Assembly: GCF_002127225.1 (NCBI RefSeq)
Contig: NZ_NFUR01000001.1
Location: 683,592-747,591, forward strand
Direction: 5' to 3'
DNA: 64,000 bases
Origin: Sphingomonas sp. IBVSS2
GTDB taxonomy: Bacteria; Pseudomonadota; Alphaproteobacteria; Sphingomonadales; Sphingomonadaceae
Shown: positions 1-7,609 of the stretch, piece after piece
How positions within the stretch are numbered: position 1 is the first letter of the stretch
Layout of the letters: each line of letters starts with the position of its first letter
Notes under the pieces: model-generated
Told to the model about the DNA's origin: nothing
What the model saw: the letters and a program-made list of their open reading frames with translations, nothing else
The model's database searches: none
Position numbers and translations under genes: made by a program

Positions 1-467
1 GCAGTCATCGCCAGCGGCAAGGCGAGCAGGACGGCGAGCCCCGCCGGGCCATGCCCGCCGCGGCGCGGGCGCAGGCGGGCGAGGCGGATCAGGTCGAGCA
101 CCGGGGCGAGCGGCCCGCTCAGCCCGTGCGCGGCCAGGCGCAGGCTCCAGCGCCAGGCATCGTCGAACCTGCCGATGCGCGGCATCAGCGCCGCGATCGA
201 GAGCGCGCTCCAGAACAGCACCCATCCGAGGCCGGCGGGATCATGCGCCAGCACGATCGCGAAGCCTGCCGCGATCGCCAGCGCCACCAGGCTCGGCCGC
301 CGCCGGAGCGCCGGGCGGGCGGCGAGCAGCGCGCCGATCCAGGCAAGGGCGAAGCCGCCGATCCACGATCCCGCCGCGCTGCCGAGGAACAGCCGGTCCA
401 TCGCGGCGATGATCGCGATCGCGGCGGCGATCTTGCGCAGGAAGGTGAAGCGTGCGGTGCGGGCCAT
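1..467 (-). CDS. DUF4173/DUF4153-type integral membrane protein, 3' end outside the window
   Basis: This gene is read leftwards from an ATG at 467 and runs off the left edge of the window, so only the first 155 residues are visible. The product begins MARTARFTFLRKIAAAIAII and has alternating hydrophobic segments near residues 11-30, 33-50 and 58-100, consistent with a multi-pass inner-membrane protein. The pattern resembles the N-terminal half of DUF4173/DUF4153 proteins, whose function is unknown. Codon use is strongly GC-rich at third positions, as in its neighbours, and no stop interrupts the frame. The family call rests on sequence feel rather than a search. Confidence 0.6.
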   Translation of the reverse strand, partial: MARTARFTFLRKIAAAIAIIAAMDRLFLGSAAGSWIGGFALAWIGALLAARPALRRRPSLVALAIAAGFAIVLAHDPAGLGWVLFWSALSIAALMPRIGRFDDAWRWSLRLAAHGLSGPLAPVLDLIRLARLRPRRGGHGPAGLAVLLALPLAMT

Positions 468-579
468 GCGGGTCTCCCAGGTTCGGGAGCGTCGATGCGC
501 CCGCGCCGTCCAGCCGGAGCGCCGAGGGCCAAGGAGAGGTTGTGCAGGATCGATGCAGGACGATAGAGGCGCCCGGACC

Positions 580-1869
580 ATGACTGCGCTTCCCGCCCTC
601 GGCTTCGATTTCGGCACCACCAATTCCGTCGCGGCGCTGGCGGGCGATACGGGATCCGAGCTGGTGCGGCTGGAAGGGCCCGAACGGGGCGATCCCGTTT
701 TCCGCTCGGCGCTTTGCTTCTGGCAGGACGAGGCGGAGCGCGGCGGCCTGGGCGTCGCGGCCGGCCCCTGGGCGATCGCCGAATATCTCGACTTTCCCGA
801 GGGCAGCCGTTTCCTCCAATCGTTCAAGTCGGTCGCGGCGAGTGCGAGCTTCGAGCATGCCATCGTCTTCGAACGGCGGCTGCGCTTCGAGGAACTGGGC
901 CGCACCTTCCTGGCGCTGATGGCGGCGCGGGCCGAGGGGGCGCTGACCGGCGGCGCGCGGCGCGTGGTGGTGGGCCGCCCGGTCGAATATGCCGGCAGCC
1001 GGCCGGACGCGGCGCTTGCCCGGCAGCGCTACGACGCGATGTTCGCCGGCTTCGGCGCCGAGGTCCATTATGTCTATGAGCCGCTGGGCGCGGCGTTCAG
1101 CTACGCCACCCGGATCGCCGAACCGGCGACCGTGCTGGTGGCGGATTTCGGCGGCGGCACCAGCGATTTCTCGGTGGTGCGGATCGAGGCGCCGGGGGCG
1201 GCGCGGCGCTGTTCCCCGCTCGCCCATGCCGGTGTCGGCATTGCCGGAGACCGGTTCGACCAGCGCATCGTCGAGCATCTGATCCTGCCGCTGCTCGGCA
1301 AGGGCGGGCGCTATCGCTCGTTCGACAAGGTGCTGGACATTCCCGCGGGCTGGTTCGCCGATTTCTCGGACTGGTCGCGCCTGGCGCTGATGCGCAACCG
1401 CAAGACGCTAGCCGAGCTGGAGAAGCTCCGGCGCGCGGCGCTCGATCCGCAGGCGATCGGGCGGATGATCGCCGTGGTCGAGGGCGAGCTGGGCTATCAG
1501 CTCTATCATGCGGTCGGCGCGCTCAAGCGGGCGCTCTCCGCCGAGGAAGCCGCGCACTTCCATTTCGAGGGTGGCGATCTGGCGATCGAAGCCGATGTCA
1601 CCCGCAGCGAATTCGAGGCCTGGATCGCACCCGACATGGCGCGGATCGAGGCGGCGGTGGACCGGGCGCTGGCGCTTGCCGGCATGGATGCCCGGGCGAT
1701 CGACCGCGTGTTCCTGACGGGCGGTACCTCGCTCACGCCGCGCGTCCGCCGGCTGTTCGAGGAGCGCTTCGGCGGGGAAAGGATCGCGGCCGGCGGCGAG
1801 CTCACGTCGATCGCGCATGGGCTCGCGCTGATCGGCTGCCAGGAAGATATGTCCGCCTGGACGGCCTGA
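580..1869 (+). CDS. Hsp70 family protein, YegD-like
   Basis: The 429-residue product is an Hsp70/actin-fold ATPase. It has the N-terminal phosphate-1 motif GFDFGTTNS, a phosphate-2 motif VADFGGGTSDFSVV near residue 190 and an adenosine motif VFLTGGTSLTPRV near residue 380. It stops after the nucleotide-binding part, so the canonical substrate-binding domain and lid of DnaK are missing, as in E. coli YegD. The natural client and partners are unknown. The ATG at 580 was preferred because the Hsp70 fold begins right after it; an in-frame ATG at 553 is the alternative. The gene converges on copD with only 7 bases between the stops. Confidence 0.88.
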   Translation: MTALPALGFDFGTTNSVAALAGDTGSELVRLEGPERGDPVFRSALCFWQDEAERGGLGVAAGPWAIAEYLDFPEGSRFLQSFKSVAASASFEHAIVFERRLRFEELGRTFLALMAARAEGALTGGARRVVVGRPVEYAGSRPDAALARQRYDAMFAGFGAEVHYVYEPLGAAFSYATRIAEPATVLVADFGGGTSDFSVVRIEAPGAARRCSPLAHAGVGIAGDRFDQRIVEHLILPLLGKGGRYRSFDKVLDIPAGWFADFSDWSRLALMRNRKTLAELEKLRRAALDPQAIGRMIAVVEGELGYQLYHAVGALKRALSAEEAAHFHFEGGDLAIEADVTRSEFEAWIAPDMARIEAAVDRALALAGMDARAIDRVFLTGGTSLTPRVRRLFEERFGGERIAAGGELTSIAHGLALIGCQEDMSAWTA

Positions 1870-1876
1870 GGCGCTC

Positions 1877-2800
1877 TCACCCCGTCGTGGCGATCGGCGC
1901 CAGCGTGCCGAGCCATGCGACGAGCACCAGCACGATCACCGCGCAGGCGGCCTCCAGGGCCAGGCTGATCCGCAGCGCGGCGACAGCGCCGCGATGGTCG
2001 CCCGCCTCGATGCGGGTGAGCAGCGCCGGCGCGAGCCGATACCGGTTCGCCGCCGCCAGGCCGAGCATCGCTGCGAACAGCGCCAGCTTGAAGAGAAGCA
2101 ACTGCCCGTAGAGCGTGCCGGGCAGCGCCGCCATGCTGGAGGGGCCGACGAGCAGCCACATGTTCACCAGCCCGCTGGCGACGATGACCGCCACCACGAT
2201 GGTGCCGATATGCGAGAAGCCGTCGAGCGCGCGGTGGGTGGCGCGGAGATGGCCGGCATCGGCACGCGCCGCAGGTCGCGCGACCAGCAGCAAGAGGGTG
2301 AGGAGCGCGCCGATCCATGCGCCGGCGGCAGCGAGGTGCGCGATGTCGGCGCCCAGGTGGAGCCAGCCGATCGCGCCTTCGTCCATGGCGCCGTGCCCCG
2401 CCCAGGCCAGGGTGCCGAGCGCGGTGCCGCCGCCGATGGATGCCGTCGCGAGCGCGGCGCCTGGCCTTCCCGCGGCCGGGAATGCCGAAAGGACGAGGAG
2501 CACCAGCCCGGCGATGCGCGCCGCCCAGGCCTTGCCCAACGGCATCTCGGTCAGGATCGTCGATATCGTTCCGGCATCCACTTGCCCGACCGGCATGCCC
2601 GCCATGGCCGCCGCGGTCACCACCAGGCCGAATGCCGACAATCCGATTCCGATGAGCCCGGTCGCGATCAGGATGCCGCGCAGGGGCAATGCCGCGCGCA
2701 CCCCGGGGAGGCACAAGGCGAAGAAGGGCACGCCGAACGCCGCCGCCAGGTCGAGATAGAGCGCGAACCGGACGGCGACGCCGAGCGTGTCCATGCTCAC
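1877..2800 (-). CDS. copD: copper resistance membrane protein CopD
   Basis: The 307-residue protein is an inner-membrane CopD-family transporter, thought to work with periplasmic CopC in copper movement across the membrane. About eight hydrophobic segments can be traced. The central part carries the histidine-bearing loop around GWLHLGADIAHLAAAGAW that is typical of CopD. It starts at a GTG whose last bases overlap the TGA of copC (four-base GTGA overlap), indicating translational coupling; an in-frame ATG lies two codons further in. With copC it forms a minus-strand operon divergent from the sensor/sigma and copAB genes. Confidence 0.9.
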   Translation of the reverse strand: MSMDTLGVAVRFALYLDLAAAFGVPFFALCLPGVRAALPLRGILIATGLIGIGLSAFGLVVTAAAMAGMPVGQVDAGTISTILTEMPLGKAWAARIAGLVLLVLSAFPAAGRPGAALATASIGGGTALGTLAWAGHGAMDEGAIGWLHLGADIAHLAAAGAWIGALLTLLLLVARPAARADAGHLRATHRALDGFSHIGTIVVAVIVASGLVNMWLLVGPSSMAALPGTLYGQLLLFKLALFAAMLGLAAANRYRLAPALLTRIEAGDHRGAVAALRISLALEAACAVIVLVLVAWLGTLAPIATTG

Positions 2801-3165
2801 TTCACCTTGAACGTGTAGCTGCCCTGCACCCGGTGCGTGTCGTTGGAGACCGCATGCCAGTCGAGCTTGTAGGCGCCGCGGGGCAGCGGCTTCGCCAGGG
2901 ACACGATCATGGTCTTGCCGTCCGGCGAAAGGGCGGTGGTGAGCTGCATCTTCATCGGCGCGGACATCTTCATGCCGGGCATGTCCGTCATCACGAGGTC
3001 GACGCCCGAGAACTTGTCGACGAGCGCTTCCGAGAAGACCAGCTGCAGCCTGGCCGGTGCCGCGGCGACCGAGTCGGGCGCGGGGGTGGCGGACATCAGC
3101 TTCGGATGGGCCAGCGCGGGCGTCGCCATCAGGAACGCGGCGGCAGTGAGGATTCCAAGGCGCAT
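2797..3165 (-). CDS. copC: periplasmic copper-binding protein CopC
   Basis: The 122-residue product has a clear Sec signal peptide (about residues 1-19, ending ALA). The mature protein then begins HPKLMSATP, and this N-terminal histidine is the one that in CopC proteins forms part of the copper(II) site. The remainder fits the single CopC/YobA immunoglobulin-like domain, ending in a DTHRVQGSYTFKVK strand with a second conserved histidine. A methionine-rich stretch (MTDMPGMKMSAPMKM) near residues 60-75 is compatible with copper(I) binding. It is the first gene of the copC-copD operon and its stop overlaps the copD start. Confidence 0.92.
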   Translation of the reverse strand: MRLGILTAAAFLMATPALAHPKLMSATPAPDSVAAAPARLQLVFSEALVDKFSGVDLVMTDMPGMKMSAPMKMQLTTALSPDGKTMIVSLAKPLPRGAYKLDWHAVSNDTHRVQGSYTFKVK

Positions 3166-3342
3166 TGTCGAGACTCCATGAGCCGGCCAGCTGCCGGCAC
3201 GATCGATACGCGGGGCGGGGATCGATCCCTCATCCGGGGCGATCGCGCGTCGCCCCCTGTGCCGGCACCGGCAACGGCTCTAGAAGGGGCGAGGGCGCAT
3301 GCGCCCGACTGCGTATTGGAACGAAGGGAAGTGGAGCGGACA

Positions 3343-3609
3343 ATGGAAACCGAGATCGACGCAGCGCTGCGCAGGCTGGTGGCCACGGATCATCCCGCGC
3401 TCGACGGCATGGAGGATGCGGTGCTGGCGGGCCTGAGGGCAAGGCGCGAAGCGCGCACGGGCATCCGCATGGCCGCAATCGCCGGCATCGGTGCCGTTGT
3501 GCTGGGTGCGGTGGCTGCCGGTCCCGGCACGTCGCCCGCTTCCGCGGCGGCGCCCTTTGGCGGGGCCGCGTCGCTGGCGCCGTCGACGCTGCTGCTGGCC
3601 GAGCGATGA
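3343..3609 (+). CDS. small membrane protein, candidate CnrY-like anti-sigma factor
   Basis: This gene encodes 88 residues, with GGAG eight bases before the ATG. The first 42 or so residues are charged and predicted cytoplasmic, with a helical EDAVLAGLRARREA segment. A single hydrophobic segment follows at about 43-62, and then an Ala/Pro/Gly-rich periplasmic tail. The stop overlaps the next start (ATGA). The next two genes match CnrX and CnrH of Cupriavidus metallidurans, so by position, size and topology this is the CnrY-type anti-sigma factor that would hold the sigma factor at the membrane. The sequence alone is too short and variable for homology to be certain. Confidence 0.7.
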   Translation: METEIDAALRRLVATDHPALDGMEDAVLAGLRARREARTGIRMAAIAGIGAVVLGAVAAGPGTSPASAAAPFGGAASLAPSTLLLAER

Positions 3610-4046
3610 GGCAGGCCAGGCTTGCGACCATCGTCGCCGCCATCGCGTTTCTGGCTGCCGTCGCCGGTGTCTGGGTCGGCCGTGCGCTGATCCCGGTACA
3701 GGGGCATCAGGGCTCGGAACTCCATGAGGTCCTGCACCACCAGCTGAAGCTCGACGACGGGCAGAAGGCACGGATCGAAGCGCTCGAGCAGGGCTTCGCG
3801 GTCCGCCGCCAGGCGCTGGAGCTGGAGATGAAGTCGGACAATGCCCGGCTGGCCGAAGCGATCCAGGCCGAGCACGGCATCGGCCCGCGCGTGACCGCGG
3901 CCGTCGACGCCTCGCATCGCGCGATGGGTGCGCTGCAGAAGGAAACGCTGGCGCACATCTTCGCGATGCGGGAAATCCTGCGGCCCGACCAGCAGGCCGT
4001 GTTCGATCGTGCGGTGGTTCATGCGCTCACCGCCGACGCGCGGTGA
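3606..4046 (+). CDS. CnrX-like periplasmic metal sensor
   Basis: The 146-residue protein has one N-terminal membrane anchor (about residues 7-26) followed by an all-helical periplasmic domain of the heavy-metal-resistance (CnrX/ZraP-like) type. From family knowledge, CnrX of Cupriavidus binds nickel or cobalt through H42, H46, E63, H119 and M123. This protein has H40, H44, E61, H117 and M121, with identical spacing of 4, 17, 56 and 4 residues. The surrounding patterns LHEVLHH, EALEQGF and LAHIFAM also match the CnrX ones. It overlaps its neighbours by four bases on both sides, so the three signalling genes should be translated together. Confidence 0.87.
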   Translation: MRQARLATIVAAIAFLAAVAGVWVGRALIPVQGHQGSELHEVLHHQLKLDDGQKARIEALEQGFAVRRQALELEMKSDNARLAEAIQAEHGIGPRVTAAVDASHRAMGALQKETLAHIFAMREILRPDQQAVFDRAVVHALTADAR

Positions 4047-4609
4047 GCTCCGGCTATGGTTCCCTGTCCGATGGCGACCTCGCCACGCTGGCCGTGGCGG
4101 GAACCGACGCTGCCTATGCCGAGATCGTGCGCCGCCATCGCAGCCATGTCTATCGGCTGATCCTCGGCAATGTCGCCGATGCCGACGAGGCGCTGGATCT
4201 GACCCAGGAGACATTCCTCTCGGCGCATCGGGCGCTGCGCCGCTATGATCCGGCACGGCCGATGCGCGGCTGGCTGGCGGCGATCGCGCTCAACAAATGC
4301 CGCGACTGGGGACGGCGCCGGACGGTCCGCCGGTTCTTCACCTTCGCCCGCGACATCGACGAGGTGGCCGCGGCGGTGCCGGACGATCGGCCCGATCAGG
4401 AAAGGGTGGCGGGCGACCGCCAGGCGCTCGCCCGGCTCCGCCGCGCGATCGCCGACCTTCCCGCCTCGCTCCGCGAGCCGCTTGTCCTGCATGCGATCGA
4501 GGGCATGAGCCAGGCCGAAACCGCCTCGGTGCTGCAGATTACCGCAAAGGCGGTCGAGACGCGTCTCCGCCGTGCCCGCATCAAGCTGGGCGATGCGCTG
4601 GGGCGCTGA
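4043..4609 (+). CDS. ECF sigma factor, CnrH-like
   Basis: This 188-residue RNA polymerase sigma factor of the extracytoplasmic-function class starts at a GTG overlapping the sensor stop. Region 2 lies at about residues 20-90, including the DLTQETFLSAHRAL helix that binds core polymerase and the -10 element. Region 4 lies at about 130-185 and ends in a helix-turn-helix with MSQAETASVLQITAKAVETRL. It is the third gene of the CnrYXH-like module and sits 73 bases before copA. The simplest inference is that it drives its own operon together with copAB, and perhaps the divergent copCD. The promoter sequence it recognises could not be fixed by eye. Confidence 0.9.
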   Translation: MSSGYGSLSDGDLATLAVAGTDAAYAEIVRRHRSHVYRLILGNVADADEALDLTQETFLSAHRALRRYDPARPMRGWLAAIALNKCRDWGRRRTVRRFFTFARDIDEVAAAVPDDRPDQERVAGDRQALARLRRAIADLPASLREPLVLHAIEGMSQAETASVLQITAKAVETRLRRARIKLGDALGR

Positions 4610-4682
4610 TCCAGCGGATCCATGAGGGGTGGCCGCCGCTGTCGCGTATCCGATGGAAAGCACAACTCCCAGTACAGGGGCG

Positions 4683-6584
4683 ATGATGACGAAGACGATC
4701 GACCGGCGGACGCTGTTGCGCGGAGCCGGGCTTGGTGCCGGCGGGCTGGCGCTCGCCGCATGGATGCCGGCCTGGGCCCAGAGCGTCTCCCCCGGCCTGG
4801 TGCCCGACCTGCCGACCGTTTCGGGCGAGGACGTCAGGCTCAGGATCGCCCGGCAGCGCATGGCGATCGATGGCCGGCACTATCGGGCGATCGGCGTCAA
4901 CGGCACCGTGCCGGCGCCGCTCATCCGCCTGCGCGAGGGGCAGAATGTCCGCCTGCACGTCGAGAACGCGCTCGACGAGGACAGCTCGATCCACTGGCAC
5001 GGCCTGATCGTGCCGGCCCAGTTCGACGGCGTGCCCGGCGTTTCCTTCCCCGGCATCGCGCCGCGCTCGACCTTCCTCTACGAGTTTCCGATCCGCCAGA
5101 ACGGCACCTATTGGTATCACAGCCATTCCGGCGGGCAGGAGCAGCTGGGCCTTTACGGCCCGATGATCATCGATCCCGCCGGCCCCGATCCCGTTCGCTA
5201 CGATCGCGAGCATGTGATCCTGCTGTCCGACCACAGCCCATCCAGCCCCGAGGCGATCTTCCGCAACCTGAAGGCGATGCCGGGCTATTACAATTATCAG
5301 CGCCAGACGCTGGCGGGACTGCTGGCCGGGCGTGACCAGAAGGGCAAGGACCGCGCCGAATGGGGCAAGATGCGGATGGACCCGGCGGACATCGCCGACG
5401 TGACCGGCGCCGCCTATACCTATCTCGTCAACGGGCATGGGCCGTTCGACAACTGGACCGCGCTGTTCAAGCCGGGCGAGCGCGTGCGGCTGCGCTTCGT
5501 CAACGCCGCGGCGATGACCAATTTCAACGTGCGCATTCCGGGGCTGCGGCTCACCATCGTCCAGGCCGACGGCCAGCATGTCGTGCCGGTGGAGGTCGAC
5601 GAGTTCCAGATCGGCGTCGCCGAGACCTATGACGCTATCGTCACGCCGATGGAGGACAAGGCGTTCACGCTGGTCGGCGAGGCCATCGACCGCTCGGGCA
5701 TGGCGCGCGCCACGCTGGCGCCCCGGCCCGGCATGGCGGCCATGGTGCCGCCGCTGCGCCCGCGCCCGCTGGCGACGATGAAGGACATGGGCATGGACAT
5801 GTCGTCGATGGACCATGGCGGCGGCGCCGATGCCTCCGGCGGCATGCAGGGGATGTCGCACGGCGCGATGTCCGCCCCGCGCGGCGTCGACCCCAGCGCC
5901 GAGCGGAATGCCTCGGCCAGGCTCGGTGGGGCCGCTCCTGCGTCGCCGGGAATGGACCATTCGCGGATGGATCATTCGGCGATGGGCGGCACGGCGGGCG
6001 GCGACATGGCCGGCATGGACATGGGCGCCATGCGGATGCGCGACTTCTCCTATGCGCCCGAGGTGCGCAAGACGCCCGGCGTCCAGACCATCTCGCCGAT
6101 GCCGATGGATCGCACCGGAGAGCCCGGCCAGGGGCTGGAGGATGTCGGCCACCGCGTGCTGGTCTACAAGGATCTGATGGCGCTCGATCGGAACCCCGAT
6201 GTCCGCGCGCCGTCGCGCAGCCTGGACATCCATCTCACCGGCAACATGGAGCGCTTCATGTGGGCGTTCGACGGCGTGAAGATGTCGGACACGATGGAGC
6301 CTTTCCCGTTCGTCGAGGGTGAGCGGGTGCGGGTCAACCTGATCAACGACACGATGATGGGCCACCCCATCCACCTCCACGGGCATTTCTTCGAGCTGGT
6401 CACCGGCCATGGCGACCATGCGCCGCGCAAGCATACGGTGATCGTGCAGCCCGGCGGCAAGGTGACCTGGGACTTCACCGCCGACGCCGTGGGCGACTGG
6501 GCGTTCCACTGCCACCTGCTCTACCACATGATGGCGGGGATGATGCGGACCGTGAGCGTACGGCCGAAGGGAGGCCCGGCATGA
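4683..6584 (+). CDS. copA: multicopper oxidase CopA, copper resistance
   Basis: This is a periplasmic multicopper oxidase of the plasmid-type CopA/PcoA family, proposed to oxidise and bind copper(I). It has 633 residues from the ATG at 4683, eight bases after an AGGGG. The Tat signal DRRTLLRGAGLG explains export of the folded, copper-loaded enzyme. Copper ligands are visible: HWH at 104-106, HSH at 146-148, HPIHLHGHF from 561, and HCHLLYHMMAGM from 609, giving H561, C610, H615 and M620 as the type 1 site. A linker around residues 370-450 is rich in methionine and histidine (MDHGG, GMDMG, MDHSRMDHS). Its stop overlaps the copB start by four bases. Confidence 0.95.
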   Translation: MMTKTIDRRTLLRGAGLGAGGLALAAWMPAWAQSVSPGLVPDLPTVSGEDVRLRIARQRMAIDGRHYRAIGVNGTVPAPLIRLREGQNVRLHVENALDEDSSIHWHGLIVPAQFDGVPGVSFPGIAPRSTFLYEFPIRQNGTYWYHSHSGGQEQLGLYGPMIIDPAGPDPVRYDREHVILLSDHSPSSPEAIFRNLKAMPGYYNYQRQTLAGLLAGRDQKGKDRAEWGKMRMDPADIADVTGAAYTYLVNGHGPFDNWTALFKPGERVRLRFVNAAAMTNFNVRIPGLRLTIVQADGQHVVPVEVDEFQIGVAETYDAIVTPMEDKAFTLVGEAIDRSGMARATLAPRPGMAAMVPPLRPRPLATMKDMGMDMSSMDHGGGADASGGMQGMSHGAMSAPRGVDPSAERNASARLGGAAPASPGMDHSRMDHSAMGGTAGGDMAGMDMGAMRMRDFSYAPEVRKTPGVQTISPMPMDRTGEPGQGLEDVGHRVLVYKDLMALDRNPDVRAPSRSLDIHLTGNMERFMWAFDGVKMSDTMEPFPFVEGERVRVNLINDTMMGHPIHLHGHFFELVTGHGDHAPRKHTVIVQPGGKVTWDFTADAVGDWAFHCHLLYHMMAGMMRTVSVRPKGGPA

Positions 6585-7567
6585 TCCGGCGCGCCGCGAT
6601 CCTCGCCGCCGGCACCGTGCTCGCGATGGGCTCGCCGGTGGCCGCGCAGGACCATTCCATGCATGGCATGCCGATGCCCAAGGCTCCCGCGAAGCCGAAG
6701 CCCGCCGCGCCGCAACAGGAGACGAAGCCCGACGCGGACAAGCCGGCGGACGCCGCGCCGATGGACCATGGCGGAATGGATCACGGGGCGATGCCCGCGA
6801 TGCAGGCGGCCGGCACGGCGCTCGAGGCCGGCGATGCCCCGGCCCCGGCTCCGCCGACCGACCATTATGCCGACCGGTTCTTCCCGGCGGCCGAGATGGA
6901 ACGGTCGCGCAAGATCTCGATGCGCGAGATGGGTGGGCGGCCGCTCGGCTCGGTCCTGTTCAACCTTGCCGAGTTCCAGCCGCGCAAGGGGCGCGACGCC
7001 TATCGCTGGGAAGGCGAGGGCTGGTTCGGCGGCGACGTCAATCGCCTGACGGTGAAGAGCGAGGGCGAGGGCCTGGTTCGCGGCGGCATCGAAAGCGCCG
7101 AGGTCCAGCTGCTCTACAGCCGTGCCATCGATCCCTATTTCAACCTGCAGGCCGGCGTGCGGCACGATTTCCGGCCGGGCCCGGCGCGGACCTATGCCAC
7201 GCTCGGGTTCGAGGGGCTGGCGCCCTATATGTTCGAAGTCGAGGGTGCGGCGTTCCTGTCGACCCGGGGCGAGCTGCTCGGCCGGCTGGGCGGCTATTAC
7301 GACCAGCGCATCAATCAGCGGCTGATCCTCCAGCCGCGCGCCGAGTTCAACCTCTCGGCCCAGGACATGCCGGCGCAGCGCATCGGCGCCGGGCTGACCA
7401 GCGCGGAGATCGGCCTGCGGCTGCGCTACGAGATCGCACGGCGCTTCGCCCCCTATGTCGGGCTTTCCTGGGAGGCGAAGGCGGGGCGCACCGCCGACTA
7501 TGCCCGGGCGGATGGCGAGAAGCCGTCCGCGCTCGGCCTGGTGGCGGGCGTCCGCTTCTGGTTCTGA
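6581..7567 (+). CDS. copB: outer-membrane copper resistance protein CopB
   Basis: The 328-residue protein has a Sec signal peptide ending at about residue 22 (VAAQ). A low-complexity Met/His/Pro/Lys segment (HSMHGMPMPK, MDHGGMDHGAMPAM) follows to about residue 90. The C-terminal part from about residue 105 is a PcoB/CopB beta-barrel with many short amphipathic strands, ending in an aromatic (GVRFWF) as outer-membrane proteins often do. It is translationally coupled to copA through an ATGA overlap. It probably binds or exports copper at the outer membrane, but the mechanism is not established for the family. Confidence 0.93.
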   Translation: MIRRAAILAAGTVLAMGSPVAAQDHSMHGMPMPKAPAKPKPAAPQQETKPDADKPADAAPMDHGGMDHGAMPAMQAAGTALEAGDAPAPAPPTDHYADRFFPAAEMERSRKISMREMGGRPLGSVLFNLAEFQPRKGRDAYRWEGEGWFGGDVNRLTVKSEGEGLVRGGIESAEVQLLYSRAIDPYFNLQAGVRHDFRPGPARTYATLGFEGLAPYMFEVEGAAFLSTRGELLGRLGGYYDQRINQRLILQPRAEFNLSAQDMPAQRIGAGLTSAEIGLRLRYEIARRFAPYVGLSWEAKAGRTADYARADGEKPSALGLVAGVRFWF

Positions 7568-7609
7568 AGCCGGCAGCGCCTTCGGGTCCCCCGGGGGCGC
7601 CGGGTGCGA

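Noticed and set aside
7568..7609. GC-rich inverted repeat between copB and the Fsr-type gene as a terminator.
   Set aside because: The stem is interrupted and there is no T-run, so the call could not be supported.
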